The notes: generated by a model from the sequence alone, not told the origin. Shown: positions 17,673 through 27,372, counted from the stretch's first letter. The stretch is 64,000 bases of DNA from Catellatospora citrea (GCF_003610235.1 NZ_RAPR01000001.1:2046001-2110000); one strand, 5' to 3'. Numbers and translations: made by a program.

Positions 17673-18299
17673 ATGCAGGAGTCGCGTTCGCTGGTCCGGC
17701 TGACCGCGTTCACCGACGGGGTCGTCGCGATCGCGCTGACCCTGCTGATCCTGCCGCTGGTCGACACCGCCCGGGACGCGCAGACCGAGACCGTCCGGGA
17801 CCTGGTGCGCGAGCACGCCGGCGACTTCGCCGCGTTCGTGATGTCGTTCGTGGTGGTGTCGCTGTTCTGGATGGTGCACCGCCGGGTCTTCGACAACCTG
17901 GTCGACGTCGGCGAGGGCATCATGCTGCTCAACAGCCTGTGGCTGCTGGGCGTGGTGTTCCTGCCGGTGCCGACGGCCGTGCTGACCTACGAGGTGAACC
18001 AGGGGCGCGGCGCGACCCTGCTGTACATGGCCAACCTGGTCTTCATCGCGTTCAGCGGCCTGCTGCTGTCGATGCGCATCCGCGACCGGGTGCCCCTGCA
18101 GCGCCCCGGCCGGGCCGAGGCGGTGCAGCGGTCGGTGCGCCGTGGCGTGATCGCGACCAGCGCCATGGTGGCCACGCTGGTCGCCGCCCTGTTCCTGGCC
18201 AACCTGGCGTTGCCGCTCCTGGCGCTGATGCCCCTGATGCAGGCGGTGGCGGAGCGGCGCGCCCAGCGCCACAACAACCACGACGACCACCACCGCTGA
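17673..18299 (+). CDS. TMEM175-family (DUF1211) ion channel-like membrane protein
   Basis: The 208-residue protein starts with MQESRSLVRLTAFTDGVVAIALTLL-like sequence: the FxDGVxAIxxTLL helix near residues 13-25 is the signature filter helix of TMEM175 potassium channels. Five or six hydrophobic helices follow, ending with a His/Asp-rich tail (RHNNHDDHH). Bacterial members form tetramers conducting K+. The ATG at 17673 follows a GAGG site. It converges with the HAD gene; only 40 bases separate them and I see no strong hairpin there. Confidence 0.8.
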   Translation: MQESRSLVRLTAFTDGVVAIALTLLILPLVDTARDAQTETVRDLVREHAGDFAAFVMSFVVVSLFWMVHRRVFDNLVDVGEGIMLLNSLWLLGVVFLPVPTAVLTYEVNQGRGATLLYMANLVFIAFSGLLLSMRIRDRVPLQRPGRAEAVQRSVRRGVIATSAMVATLVAALFLANLALPLLALMPLMQAVAERRAQRHNNHDDHHR

Positions 18300-18339
18300 C
18301 ACGCCGGGACCGGCGGACGGCGGTGGCCCGGTGACCTGT

Positions 18340-19089
18340 CTACAGCGCCTGCCGGAGCAGCGCCAGCAGCTCGGTGCCGTCGGCGACCACGGCGTCCGGC
18401 GTGTTCTCGCCCACCTCGCGCGGCTCGCCCTCGGGCATGAGGATGGCCGCGCCGGCCCCGGCCCGCCGGGCGCAGACGATGTCGCGGTGCGGCTGATCGC
18501 CGACATACCAGCAGTCGGCGGCGGCCACGTCCAGGTCCCGCGCGGCGGCCCAGATCATGCTCGGATGCGGCTTGTACACGCCCAGCTCGTCGCTGTAGAT
18601 CTGGACGGCGATCGCGCCGGTCAGCCCGAACTCGTCGAGCGCCTCCCGGTGGGCCTGGCCGCAGGGGGTGTTGCTGACGACGGCGACCTGCATGCCCCGG
18701 CCCACCGTGAAGTCCAGCAGGTCGGCGATGCCCGGCCGCAGCCGCCAGTCGGACCGGCGCGCCCACTGCCGGGTCAGGTCGCTGGCGTGCACCAGCACCG
18801 TGGCCCTGGCCACCGCCGGCCACTCGACGGCGATGAGCTCCCCCCAGAGCTGCTCATGGCTGATCTCCAGGCACTCCTCGGTGTTCTCGCGCATCCGCGC
18901 GCGGGCTTTCTTCGCCTCGTCCAGCGCGTGGCGGATCTCGTCCTCGCCGACGACGCCGCCGGTGAGCCGGTGGACGCGCTGGACGAGTGCGGTGTGCCGA
19001 TACGTGGAGTCCTCCGGCCGGGGTGACCGTCCGGATTCGACGATCACCCCGCCGAAGTCGAGCAGCAGAGCAGTGGGGGTAGGCAGCAT
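18340..19089 (-). CDS. HAD-superfamily hydrolase
   Basis: The 249-residue protein has motif I DFGGVIV near 10-16 (Asp first, second Asp replaced by Gly), motif II VSNTP, the lysine of YKPHP and motif IV GDQPHRD. Loss of the second motif I Asp is unusual for phosphatases and is seen in dehalogenase-like or altered-activity HADs. The substrate is unknown. It lies four bases after the LysE gene stop, in the same operon. Confidence 0.75.
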   Translation of the reverse strand: MLPTPTALLLDFGGVIVESGRSPRPEDSTYRHTALVQRVHRLTGGVVGEDEIRHALDEAKKARARMRENTEECLEISHEQLWGELIAVEWPAVARATVLVHASDLTRQWARRSDWRLRPGIADLLDFTVGRGMQVAVVSNTPCGQAHREALDEFGLTGAIAVQIYSDELGVYKPHPSMIWAAARDLDVAAADCWYVGDQPHRDIVCARRAGAGAAILMPEGEPREVGENTPDAVVADGTELLALLRQAL

Positions 19090-19093
19090 GGGG

Positions 19094-19723
19094 TTACTCT
19101 GCCACGACGAGTGCCACCGCGAGGACTGAGATCACCAGGCTGGACACCAGGGCGGTGACCAGGCGTCCCCGCGGCGTGGCGAGCACCCGGCCCACCAGCG
19201 CCCCGCCCGCCGCCACGGTCAGCTGCCAGCTGGCCGAGGCGAGGAAGGCGGCGGCCACGAACACCGCGCCCTCCGGGCCGGTGAGCCCGTCCATGGCCTG
19301 CCGCCCGCCGAGGACCAGCGCGCCGAAGTACACGATGGTCATCGGGTTGAGCAGGGTCAGGCCGAGCAGCGCCAGGAAGGCCCGGCCCGGGGTGTCCAGC
19401 AGCTTCGTCTCGCGGGCCCGGGCCGGATCGCGGTAGTGGCGCACCGCCCCCACCGCGGTGTGGCCCGCGATGTAGAGCAGCACGACCACGGCGATCCAGC
19501 GCAGCGGGGTGGCGATCGGTTCGATCCAGCGGGCCAGGGCGGCTCCGCCGAGGACGGCGACAAGGGCGTAGATCCCGTCGGCGGCCGCCACGCCCAGTGC
19601 GGCGGCGGCGCCGATCCGCAGTGAGGTGCGGGCGGTGAGGCTCATCAGCAACAGCGCGATCGCGCCGACGGGCACGGCTACGCCGTATCCCGCCAGCACG
19701 CCCGCCACGAGGGCGGCGGTCAC
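19094..19723 (-). CDS. LysE/RhtB-family amino acid exporter
   Basis: The 209-residue protein has six hydrophobic segments. The N-terminal GYGVAVPVGAIALLLM segment and the central LNPMTIVYFGAL motif match LysE translocators, which export basic or other amino acids. The C-terminal helices are hydrophobic to the end. GTG is the start codon. It is followed closely by the HAD gene, which may act on a related metabolite. Confidence 0.8.
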   Translation of the reverse strand: MTAALVAGVLAGYGVAVPVGAIALLLMSLTARTSLRIGAAAALGVAAADGIYALVAVLGGAALARWIEPIATPLRWIAVVVLLYIAGHTAVGAVRHYRDPARARETKLLDTPGRAFLALLGLTLLNPMTIVYFGALVLGGRQAMDGLTGPEGAVFVAAAFLASASWQLTVAAGGALVGRVLATPRGRLVTALVSSLVISVLAVALVVAE

Positions 19724-19880
19724 GACTGCGGGCGGCTCGTTCCGGCCACGGGCCCACGCTGCTGTCGACGCCGTCCTTCCGCCGAAGCGGACAGGGGCGC
19801 GAGGCGCAGGCAGGTAGTCGTCATGCGCAACATTCTGGGCCTTCGCGATCCCGCCTGCGACCTGTTTTCCGATCGATGTC

Positions 19881-20621
19881 TCAGGCCCCGGTGCGGTGCC
19901 GGATCCACACGTTGGGCTCGACGTACACGGCCCAGTCGTGCTCGGTGTCGTTGTGCACCGGCGTCAGCGCCTTCGGCACGTGCACCGGCCCGGTGGTGTC
20001 GAACGGCAGCCCGGTCCACTCGCGCCATTCCGCGCAGGTGCCCGGGATGACCATCGAGCGGGGCGCGATCTTCTCGATGACGCCGCCGGCGCGCACGTGG
20101 ACCCGCAGCCACGGGTCCACCGGCAGGCCGTCGTCGCGCGTGCGGTACGCGTACGACGTCATGGGTTCGGCGGGGTCCTTGGCCCCGTTGGGCCGCACGG
20201 GCGCGACCAGGTCGGAAAAGCCCAGCCGGGCCGCGTTGTCCCGCATCGCGGCCAGCATGATCGCGGAAAGCCCGGTGCCCTGCCGGTCGGGCCGCACCGC
20301 GATCTCGATCGCGGAGACGATGTTCGGCTTGTCCCCGGCCACCCGGGCGTGCAGGGCGCGGCGCAGCGCGCCGTCCCAGCCGTCGACCGGCAGCTCGGCG
20401 CCCTCGGGCAGCAGGAACGGCACGCTGTGGCCCTTGGCGACGAGCCTGCCGGGCTCGTCGGGGTCCTCGGCGACCAGGATGTACTCCGGCCACTCCTGGA
20501 CGGCCAGGCCGTAGTAGAGGTTCGAGATGGGGTCGTGGCGCATGAACTCCGGCCAGGCCGTGGGCATGTCCCACAGGGCGTCGACGAGGTCGGGGCGTTG
20601 GTCGAGGGTGGCGATGTGCAT
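19881..20621 (-). CDS. GNAT-like N-acetyltransferase
   Basis: The 246-residue protein contains IEIAVRPDRQGTGLSAIMLA near 105-125, which matches GNAT motif A (the Q/RxxGxG/A acetyl-CoA loop). The surrounding LVAEDPDEPGRLVAKGHSVP strand and the PVRPNGAKDPAEPM loop are less usual, and the C-terminal third is longer than in minimal GNATs. The substrate is unknown. A GGAGG site precedes the ATG. Confidence 0.7.
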   Translation of the reverse strand: MHIATLDQRPDLVDALWDMPTAWPEFMRHDPISNLYYGLAVQEWPEYILVAEDPDEPGRLVAKGHSVPFLLPEGAELPVDGWDGALRRALHARVAGDKPNIVSAIEIAVRPDRQGTGLSAIMLAAMRDNAARLGFSDLVAPVRPNGAKDPAEPMTSYAYRTRDDGLPVDPWLRVHVRAGGVIEKIAPRSMVIPGTCAEWREWTGLPFDTTGPVHVPKALTPVHNDTEHDWAVYVEPNVWIRHRTGA

Positions 20622-20701
20622 GACCGCGAGCCTCCTCCGCCTGCCGGGAGTCGATCAACCGCATTATCCCGCGCGTCAGGTGACCTCTGAGCCGGGATGC
20701 G

Positions 20702-20738
20702 CGAAGGGCGTCCACCCCCTGGGGGTGGACGCCCTTCG
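20702..20738 (-). terminator. Terminator of the SUF operon
   Basis: CGAAGGGCGTCCACCCC pairs perfectly with the right arm across a CTG loop (17+3+17). It lies 11 bases after the sufT stop on the minus strand. There is no U-tract, as is usual in high-GC actinobacteria. It could also stop readthrough in the other direction. Confidence 0.85.
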
Positions 20739-20748
20739 AAGACGTCGG

Positions 20749-21153
20749 TCAGACGTTGAAGCCGAGCGAGCGGAGCTGGTCACGGCCGTCGTCGGTGATC
20801 TTGTCGGGGCCCCACGGCGGCAGCCACACCCAGTTGATGCGCATGTCGTTGACCAGCCCACCGCCGGGGCCGGTGCACAGCGCGGCGCGGGTCTGCTCCT
20901 CGATGACGTCGGTCAGCGGGCAGGCCGCCGAGGTCAGCGTCATGTCCAGGGTCGCGGTGTTCTCGTCGTCGATGTGCACGCCGTACACCAGGCCCAGGTC
21001 GACCACGTTGATGCCCAGCTCGGGGTCGACGACGTCCTTCATGGCCTCGCGGACCTCGTCCACCTCGGCCTTCTTGCCGGCCTTCGGCGCGGCGGGCGCG
21101 GCTTCGACGGGCGCGGACTCCACGGCGCTGTCGACGATGTCGGTCTCGCTCAT
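20749..21153 (-). CDS. sufT: SufT-like MIP18-family Fe-S assembly factor
   Basis: The 134-residue DUF59 protein has DPELGINVVDLGLVYG near 44-60 and the conserved cysteine of AACPLTDVIEEQ near 77-88. DUF59 proteins act in Fe-S cluster maturation or transfer; SufT is the actinobacterial SUF-linked member (Rv1466). It has an Ala/Pro-rich N-terminal tail. ATG at 21153 follows GGAGG and overlaps the sufU stop by one base, so it is the last gene of the operon. Confidence 0.85.
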   Translation of the reverse strand: MSETDIVDSAVESAPVEAAPAAPKAGKKAEVDEVREAMKDVVDPELGINVVDLGLVYGVHIDDENTATLDMTLTSAACPLTDVIEEQTRAALCTGPGGGLVNDMRINWVWLPPWGPDKITDDGRDQLRSLGFNV

Positions 21154-21605
21154 CACACTTCCTCCTTCTCGAGGGCGACGGCCTGCGCGACCGCGTCCTT
21201 CAACGCCATCCAGGACAGCAGCGCGCATTTGACCCGCGCGGGGTACTTGGCGACGCCGGCGAACGCGACCGCGTCCCCCAGCACCTCCTCGTCGGGCTCG
21301 ACCTGGCCCTTGCCGCCCATCAGCTCGACGAACGCGGCGTGCACCGCGAGCGCGTCGTCGACCTTGCGGCCGTTCAGCAGCTCGTAGAGCACGCTCGCGG
21401 ACGCCTGGCTGATGGAGCAGCCCTGGCCGTCGTACGAGATGTCGCTGATCGTCTCCCCGTCCAGGGCGACCCGGAGGGTGATCTCGTCGCCGCAGGTCGG
21501 GTTGACGTGGTGCACGTCCGCTGCGAACGGCTCGCGCAACCCGCGCCCCTGCGGGCGCTTGTAGTGGTCCAGGATGATCTCCTGGTAGAGCTGGTCAAGC
21601 TGCAT
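21153..21605 (-). CDS. sufU: SufU zinc-dependent sulfurtransferase
   Basis: The 150-residue protein has the SufU ligands Cys38 and Asp40 (NPTCGDE), Cys63 (GQGCSIS) and Cys127 (VKCALLSW). SufU exchanges a zinc ligand with SufS and accepts persulfide sulfur for the SufBCD scaffold; it is distinguished from IscU by the spacer before the second cysteine. The ATG lies two bases after the sufS stop, so the two partners are co-translated. Confidence 0.93.
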   Translation of the reverse strand: MQLDQLYQEIILDHYKRPQGRGLREPFAADVHHVNPTCGDEITLRVALDGETISDISYDGQGCSISQASASVLYELLNGRKVDDALAVHAAFVELMGGKGQVEPDEEVLGDAVAFAGVAKYPARVKCALLSWMALKDAVAQAVALEKEEV

Positions 21606-21607
21606 GG

Positions 21608-22900
21608 CTAAGCGAAGACCTTCCGCACCTGATCCAGGCCGCGCACGAGCGCGTCGACCTCGTCGGTCGTCGTGTAGAGGTAGAACGAGGCCCGGGTGAG
21701 CGCGGGCACGGAGAAGCGGTCGCAGATCGGCTTGGCGCAGTGGTGGCCGACCCGCACCTGCACACCGAGCGAGTCGAGCACCTGGCCCACGTCGTGCGGG
21801 TGGATCCTGTCCAGCGTGAACGAGATGGTCGCGCCGCGTCCCACCGGCACCTTCGGGCCGTAGATGCGCAGGCCGGGCACGGAGTCCAGGGCGTCCAGCG
21901 CGTACGCCGTCAGCTCCTTGTCGTGCCAGGCCACCGCGTCCATGCCGACCGCGTTCAGGTAGTCGATCGCCGCGCCCAGCCCGACCGCCTGCGCGATCGG
22001 CGGGGTGCCCGCCTCGAACCGGGCCGGGGCCGGGGCGAAGGTCGAGCCGGTCATCTTCACCGTCTCGATCATCGACCCGCCGCCCAGGAACGGCGGCATG
22101 GCGTTCAGCAGCTCGCCGCGGCCCCACAGCACGCCGATGCCGGTCGGGGCCAGCATCTTGTGCCCGGTGAACGCGATGAAGTCCACGTCGTAGTCGACGA
22201 CGTCCATCGGCAGGTGCGGCACCGACTGCGAGCAGTCGAGCATCAGCAGCGCGCCGACCTCGCGCACCCGCGCGGTGATCCGCGCGGTGGCGTTGACGGT
22301 GCCGAGCACGTTCGACATGTGCACGATCGAGACGATCTTCGTACGCTCGTTGACCAGCTCGTCGAGGTTCGACTCGTCGAGGCGGCCGGACTCGGTGAGG
22401 CCGAACCACCGCAGCGTCGCGCCGGTGCGCTCGCAGAGCAGCTGCCACGGCACGATGTTGGAGTGGTGCTCCATCTCCGAGATCACGATCTCGTCGCCGG
22501 GGCCGAGCCGGAAGCGCGGGTCCCGCGCGTGCGGGCCGAACGCGTGCGCGACCAGGTTCAGCGACTCGGTGGCGTTCTTGGTGAACACCACCTCGTCCAC
22601 GCTGGGCGCGTTGATGAACGCGGCGACCTTGGCCCGCGCGCCCTCGTACGCCTCGGTCGACTCGGTGCCCAGCGTGTGCACCGAGCGCGCCACGTTGGCG
22701 TTGTGCTCGGCGTAGTAGCGGGCGACCGCGTCGATGACCTGGCGCGGCTTCTGCGAGGTGTTGCCGCTGTCGAGGTAGACGAGCGGGTGACCGTTGACCT
22801 CCCGGCCCAGGATCGGGAAGTCGGCGCGCACGCGCTCCACGTCGAAGCGCGGCTTGTCGTCGTACTGCGGCATCCCGGCCGGGATGGTCATGGCGGTCAT
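21608..22900 (-). CDS. sufS: SufS cysteine desulfurase
   Basis: The 430-residue PLP enzyme converts cysteine to alanine and enzyme persulfide. Lys248 in FTGHKML is the PLP lysine, His145 in MEHHSN and Asp222 region (LDCSQSV) form the cofactor site, and Cys388 in GHHCAKP is the persulfide cysteine. The length and short Cys loop indicate group II (SufS). It follows sufC with a 16-base gap carrying GGGAG. Confidence 0.95.
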   Translation of the reverse strand: MTAMTIPAGMPQYDDKPRFDVERVRADFPILGREVNGHPLVYLDSGNTSQKPRQVIDAVARYYAEHNANVARSVHTLGTESTEAYEGARAKVAAFINAPSVDEVVFTKNATESLNLVAHAFGPHARDPRFRLGPGDEIVISEMEHHSNIVPWQLLCERTGATLRWFGLTESGRLDESNLDELVNERTKIVSIVHMSNVLGTVNATARITARVREVGALLMLDCSQSVPHLPMDVVDYDVDFIAFTGHKMLAPTGIGVLWGRGELLNAMPPFLGGGSMIETVKMTGSTFAPAPARFEAGTPPIAQAVGLGAAIDYLNAVGMDAVAWHDKELTAYALDALDSVPGLRIYGPKVPVGRGATISFTLDRIHPHDVGQVLDSLGVQVRVGHHCAKPICDRFSVPALTRASFYLYTTTDEVDALVRGLDQVRKVFA

Positions 22901-22916
22901 CGTCAGCTCAGCTCCC

Positions 22917-23696
22917 TCAGGCGCCCACAGCGGCCGCGCCGGCGCCCGCCACGTAACGCTCGTAACCCTCGGCCTCCAGCTTGTCCGCCAGCTCCGGGCC
23001 GCCCTCTTCGACGATCCGGCCGGCCACGAACACGTGCACGAAGTCGGGCTTGATGTAGCGCAGGATCCGGGTGTAGTGGGTGATCAGCAGCACGCCGGTG
23101 TCGCTGTTCTCCTTGACCCGGTTCACGCCCTCGGAGACGACGCGCAGCGCGTCGACGTCCAGGCCGGAGTCGGTCTCGTCGAGGATCGCGATCTTCGGCT
23201 TGAGCAGCTCCAGCTGCACGATCTCGTGCCGCTTCTTCTCACCGCCGGAGAAGCCCTCGTTCACGTTGCGCTGGGCGAAGGCGGGGTCCATGCCCATCTT
23301 CTCCATCGAGCCCTTCAGCTCGCCGGCCCAGGTGCGCAGCTTGGGCGCCTCGCCGTCGATCGCGGTCTTGGCGGTGCGCAGGAAGTTCGCCACCGACACG
23401 CCGGGGACCTCGACCGGGTACTGCATGGCCAGGAACAGGCCCGCGCGGGCGCGCTCGTCCACGGTCATGGCGAGCACGTCCTGGCCGTCCAGGGTCACCG
23501 TGCCACCGGTGATCTCGTACTTCGGGTGGCCGGCGATCGAGTAGGCCAGGGTCGACTTGCCGGACCCGTTCGGGCCCATGATGGCGTGCGTCTGGCCCGA
23601 CTCCACGGTCAGCGTGACCCCGTGCAGGATCGGCTTGAGCTCGCCCTCGGGCAGCTTCACCGACACCTGAAGGTCGCGGATCTCCAACTTGCTCAT
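22917..23696 (-). CDS. sufC: SufC ATPase of the SUF complex
   Basis: The 259-residue ABC ATPase has Walker A GPNGSGKST near 41-49, a FSGGEKKR signature and Walker B AILDETDSGLD. SufC drives conformational change in SufBCD. The DETDSGLD variant is characteristic of SufC rather than transporter ATPases. The ATG overlaps the upstream Rieske gene stop (ATGA). A short Ala/Gly tail closes the protein. Confidence 0.95.
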   Translation of the reverse strand: MSKLEIRDLQVSVKLPEGELKPILHGVTLTVESGQTHAIMGPNGSGKSTLAYSIAGHPKYEITGGTVTLDGQDVLAMTVDERARAGLFLAMQYPVEVPGVSVANFLRTAKTAIDGEAPKLRTWAGELKGSMEKMGMDPAFAQRNVNEGFSGGEKKRHEIVQLELLKPKIAILDETDSGLDVDALRVVSEGVNRVKENSDTGVLLITHYTRILRYIKPDFVHVFVAGRIVEEGGPELADKLEAEGYERYVAGAGAAAVGA

Positions 23697-24028
23697 CGGG
23701 TCACTCCATTGCTTGGCGTCATGCTGACGTAGACATCACCGTCACGGACTTCGACGGGAAAGACGGGTACGGGTTCGGTGGCGGGCAGGCCGGTCGGCTC
23801 ACCGGTACGAAGATCGAAACGCGAGCCGTGCAGCCAGCATTCCAGCGTGCAGCCGTCGACCTCGCCCTCGGACAGCGCCACGGCGGCGTGCGAGCACTCG
23901 TCGTACGCGGCGTAGAAGCCGTCGTCCTCCGCGTGCACCACCACCACCGGCGTGCCGGCGAGGTCCACCGCGATCGCCGCGCCCTTGGCGACCTCGTCGG
24001 CGGCACAGGCCCTCAGGAAGTCGCTCAC
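23693..24028 (-). CDS. Rieske-type ferredoxin of the SUF operon
   Basis: The 111-residue protein carries CSHAAVAL (C-x-H) near 45 and CWLHGSRF (C-x2-H) near 64, the ligands of a [2Fe-2S] Rieske cluster. It resembles the small ferredoxins of aromatic dioxygenases. The position between sufD and sufC, with 4-base overlaps on both sides, suggests it supplies electrons to Fe-S assembly or is an early client. Actinobacterial SUF operons commonly contain it. Confidence 0.88.
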   Translation of the reverse strand: MSDFLRACAADEVAKGAAIAVDLAGTPVVVVHAEDDGFYAAYDECSHAAVALSEGEVDGCTLECWLHGSRFDLRTGEPTGLPATEPVPVFPVEVRDGDVYVSMTPSNGVTR

Positions 24029-25167
24029 GAGCCCGCCTTCTCCAGCCGCTCCTCGATCGCCGCCCCGAGGCGCTCGCGCAGGTCCTCGGCCGGGATCTTG
24101 CCGAGCAGCTCGGCGAAGAAACCACGGACGACCAGCTTGCGGGCCTCGGCCTCCGGGATGCCCCGGGCCATCAGGTAGAACAGTTGCTCGTCGTCGAAGC
24201 GGCCGGTCGCCGAGGCGTGGCCCGCGCCGACGATCTCGCCGGTCTCGATCTCCAGGTTCGGCACCGAGTCGGCCCGCGCCCCGTCGGACAGCAGCAGGTT
24301 GCGGTTGACCTCGTAGGTGCTGGTGCCGGTGGCCTGGTCCTGGATCAGCACGTCGCCGACCCAGACCGTGTGCGCGCCCTCGCCCTGCAGCGCGCCGCGG
24401 TAGCCCACGTACGAGCGGCAGTCCGGCACCGAGTGGTCCACCAGCAGGCGGTGCTCGATGTGCTGCGCGCCGTCGGCGAAGTAGAGCCCGTAGAGCTCGG
24501 CCTCGCCGCCGCGGCCGGTGTAGTCGACGCTGGTGAACTGGCGCACCAGGTCACCGCCGAGCGACACCTGCACGTGCAGGATCTTCGCGTCGCGACCGAG
24601 CTTGACCTTGATGTGCTGCGCCTGCACCGCGTCGGCGGCCCAGTCGGCGACCGTGACCAGGGTCAGCTTCGCGCCGTCCGCGACCGCGATCTCGACGTTG
24701 TCGGCAAGCGTGACGCTGCCGGTCTGCTCCAGCACGACGGTCGCCTCGGCGTACGCCCCCACCGACAGGTAGGTGTGCGCCGCCGCCGCGCCCTCGGCGC
24801 CGAGACCGGCCAGCCGCAGCGTGAACGGCTCGGCCAGCACGGTCTCCTTGGCGATCTCGACCACCAGCGCGTCGGCCGCGTTCTCGAAGGCCCAGGCGCT
24901 GATCCGGTCGAACGGGGTGAGCACCCCGCCGATCCGGGCGTCCGAGGTCGACACCGTGGCGACGGTGACACCCTCGGGCAGCGTGCCGTACTCGTGCTTG
25001 GGCGCGGCCGAGGCCGCGAGGTCGCCGGCCGCCAGGCCCCGCAGCCGCTTGAGCGGCGTGAAGCGCCACTCCTCCTCGCGACCGGTGAGCGCCGGGAAGT
25101 CGGCGACGTGGAACGAGCGCAACGCCTGCGACTTGGTCTTGGGCGGTGCGATAACTTCGGTGCTCAT
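24025..25167 (-). CDS. sufD: SufD scaffold protein
   Basis: The 380-residue protein has the beta-helix SufBD core and the conserved C-terminal segment of SufB/SufD proteins: GEIVGAGHASATGRFDDEQLFYLMARGIPEAEARKLVVRGFF, where the His of GHAS is the conserved SufD histidine. It partners with SufB and SufC to build Fe-S clusters. MSTEVIAPP at 25167 is the start; its ATG overlaps the sufB stop by one base. Confidence 0.93.
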   Translation of the reverse strand: MSTEVIAPPKTKSQALRSFHVADFPALTGREEEWRFTPLKRLRGLAAGDLAASAAPKHEYGTLPEGVTVATVSTSDARIGGVLTPFDRISAWAFENAADALVVEIAKETVLAEPFTLRLAGLGAEGAAAAHTYLSVGAYAEATVVLEQTGSVTLADNVEIAVADGAKLTLVTVADWAADAVQAQHIKVKLGRDAKILHVQVSLGGDLVRQFTSVDYTGRGGEAELYGLYFADGAQHIEHRLLVDHSVPDCRSYVGYRGALQGEGAHTVWVGDVLIQDQATGTSTYEVNRNLLLSDGARADSVPNLEIETGEIVGAGHASATGRFDDEQLFYLMARGIPEAEARKLVVRGFFAELLGKIPAEDLRERLGAAIEERLEKAGS

Positions 25168-26588
25168 CAGCCGACGGCGCCTTCCATCTGCAGTTCGATC
25201 AGTCGGTTCAGTTCCAGCGCGTACTCCATAGGGAGCTCCTTGGCGATGGGCTCGATGAAGCCGCGCACGATCATCGCCATGGCCTCGTCCTCGGACAGAC
25301 CCCGGCTCATCAGGTAGAAGAGCTGGTCGTCGCTCACCTTGGAGACGGTCGCCTCGTGACCCATGGACACGTCGTCCTCGCGGATGTCGACGTACGGGTA
25401 GGTGTCCGAGCGGGAGATGGTGTCCACCAGCAGCGCGTCGCACTTGACCGTGCTCTTGCTGTGGTGCGAGCCCTCCATGACCTGGACCAGGCCGCGGTAC
25501 GAGGTGCGGCCGCCGCCCCGGGCGATCGACTTGCTGATGATCGTCGACGAGGTGTGCGGAGCCGCGTGCACCATCTTGGCGCCGGCGTCCTGGTGCTGGC
25601 CCTCACCGGCCATCGCCACCGAGAGCACCTCGCCCTTGGCGTGCTCGCCGACCATGAACACGGCCGGGTACTTCATGGTGACCTTGGAACCGATGTTGCC
25701 GTCGACCCACTCCATGGTCGCGCCCTCGTGGCACACGGCGCGCTTGGTGACCAGGTTGTAGACGTTGTTCGACCAGTTCTGGATCGTGGTGTACCGGCAG
25801 CGCGCGTTCTTCTTCACGATGATCTCGACGACCGCGCTGTGCAGCGAGTCCGACGAGTAGATCGGCGCGGTGCAGCCCTCGACGTAGTGCACGTACGCGC
25901 CCTCGTCGACGATGATCAGGGTCCGCTCGAACTGGCCCATGTTCTCGGTGTTGATCCGGAAGTAGGCCTGCAGCGGGATCTCCACGTTGACGCCCGGCGG
26001 CACGTAGATGAAGGAGCCGCCCGACCACACCGCCGTGTTCAGCGCGGCGAACTTGTTGTCGCCCACCGGGATGACGGTGCCGAAGTACTCCTTGAACAGC
26101 TCCGGGTGCTCCTTCAGCGCCGTGTCGGTGTCCAGGAACAGCACACCCTGCTGCTCCAGGTCCTCACGGATCGCGTGGTAGACGACCTCGGACTCGTACT
26201 GCGCGGCGACACCGGCCACGAGGCGCTGCTTCTCCGCCTCGGGGATGCCCAGCTTGTCGTACGTGTTCTTGATGTCCTCGGGCAGGTCTTCCCAGCTCGC
26301 CGCCTGCTTCTCGGTCGAGCGCACGAAGTACTTGATGTTGTCGAAGTCGATGCCCGACAGGTCCGCGCCCCAGTTCGGCATGGGCTTGCGGCCGAACAGC
26401 CGCAGGCCCTTGAGCCGCAGGTCGAGCATCCAGTCGGCTTCGCTCTTCTTCTCCGAGATGTCACGGACCACGGCCTCGTTGAGACCACGCCGCGCGTTCA
26501 CGCCGGCCAGGTCCGGGTCGGCCCAGCCGTACTCGTACTTGCCCAGGCCAGCGAGCTGGTCCTCGGTCGTGGTGATCTGCTCGGTCAT
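25167..26588 (-). CDS. sufB: SufB scaffold protein
   Basis: The 473-residue protein has the SufB hallmarks: the [15 protein letters not shown] segment, [21 protein letters not shown], and the carboxy-terminal [21 protein letters not shown] block. Conserved Cys of VKCDALL is a probable persulfide acceptor. No intein is present, unlike in some mycobacterial SufB proteins (Rv1461). The start overlaps the sufR stop (ATGA), giving one long coupled transcript. Confidence 0.95.
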   Translation of the reverse strand: MTEQITTTEDQLAGLGKYEYGWADPDLAGVNARRGLNEAVVRDISEKKSEADWMLDLRLKGLRLFGRKPMPNWGADLSGIDFDNIKYFVRSTEKQAASWEDLPEDIKNTYDKLGIPEAEKQRLVAGVAAQYESEVVYHAIREDLEQQGVLFLDTDTALKEHPELFKEYFGTVIPVGDNKFAALNTAVWSGGSFIYVPPGVNVEIPLQAYFRINTENMGQFERTLIIVDEGAYVHYVEGCTAPIYSSDSLHSAVVEIIVKKNARCRYTTIQNWSNNVYNLVTKRAVCHEGATMEWVDGNIGSKVTMKYPAVFMVGEHAKGEVLSVAMAGEGQHQDAGAKMVHAAPHTSSTIISKSIARGGGRTSYRGLVQVMEGSHHSKSTVKCDALLVDTISRSDTYPYVDIREDDVSMGHEATVSKVSDDQLFYLMSRGLSEDEAMAMIVRGFIEPIAKELPMEYALELNRLIELQMEGAVG

Positions 26589-27361
26589 GAGTCCGTCCTC
26601 ATCGTGACGCCATCGTGGATCTGAACAAGCTCGGTTCGTCCCGCCGGAGCCGGCGCGCCACCAGGCGGCGCTCCGGGACGGAACACTTTCGGGGGTATGT
26701 GTGTGGTGCACACCCCGTCGCCGTGCGCGATCGTCGCGAGCCGCTGCACGTGCGTGCCGACCAGACGACCGATCACCTCGGTCTCGGCCTCGCACAGCTG
26801 CGGGAACTCGGCGGCGACGTGCGCGACGGGACAGTGGTGCTGGCACAGCTGCCCGCCGGTGGCGATCGTGGACGCGCTCGCAGCGTATCCCTGTGCGGTC
26901 AGCGCCTCCGCGAGCGCCTCCGCGCGGGCGAGAGGATCGTCACCCGAGTCGCGTACCGCGGCCTCGCAGCGCTGCTCCAGCGCCGCGATCTGGGCCGCGG
27001 CGAAGGCGGCCACCTCGCGCTCGCCGCCGCGCTCGGCGATCCAGCGCAGCGCGGCCGTGGCCAGCCCGTCGTAGGCGTGCCGGCCGAGCCCGTCGCGGGC
27101 GGTGTCGGTGAGCGAGAAGACCTTGGCGGGGCGCCCCCGGCCACGCGGGCCGCGGATCACCTGCTCGCGCGAGCTGACCAGGCCATCGGCGTACATCGCG
27201 TCGAGGTGCCGGCGCACACCGGCCGTGCTGAGACCGAGTTCCTCCCCCAGCGCCGCCGCGGTCGCGGGGCCCTGGGCGAGCAGCTCGATCACCCGGCCGC
27301 GCGTGGCAGGATGACCCACGCGGCGATCGGATGCCTCTGTGATCACCCCACCCTTTTTCAC
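26585..27361 (-). CDS. sufR: SufR Fe-S-sensing repressor
   Basis: The 258-residue protein has a winged HTH (about residues 20-85: [28 protein letters not shown]). A C-terminal sensor carries Cys173, Cys177, Cys190 and Cys218 (CQHHC, LCEAE, GVCTTH). In mycobacteria the [4Fe-4S] form represses the suf operon. GTG at 27361 begins [12 protein letters not shown] at 27346, with a purine-rich run before it, is a possible shorter start. It is first in the SUF operon and divergent from heme A synthase. Confidence 0.9.
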   Translation of the reverse strand: MKKGGVITEASDRRVGHPATRGRVIELLAQGPATAAALGEELGLSTAGVRRHLDAMYADGLVSSREQVIRGPRGRGRPAKVFSLTDTARDGLGRHAYDGLATAALRWIAERGGEREVAAFAAAQIAALEQRCEAAVRDSGDDPLARAEALAEALTAQGYAASASTIATGGQLCQHHCPVAHVAAEFPQLCEAETEVIGRLVGTHVQRLATIAHGDGVCTTHIPPKVFRPGAPPGGAPAPAGRTELVQIHDGVTMRTDS

Positions 27362-27372
27362 TACACCAGTGT
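27358..27372. promoter_or_regulatory. Candidate SufR operator
   Basis: TCACT-ACACC-AGTGT is an inverted repeat with a 5-base spacer that overlaps the sufR start codon. It is close to the ACACT-N5 palindrome that I recall for mycobacterial SufR. Position in the leader of a self-regulated operon supports autoregulation. Confidence 0.5.

Noticed and set aside
25167..26588. Intein in SufB
   Set aside because: The protein reads through the usual insertion region without extra sequence, at normal SufB length.
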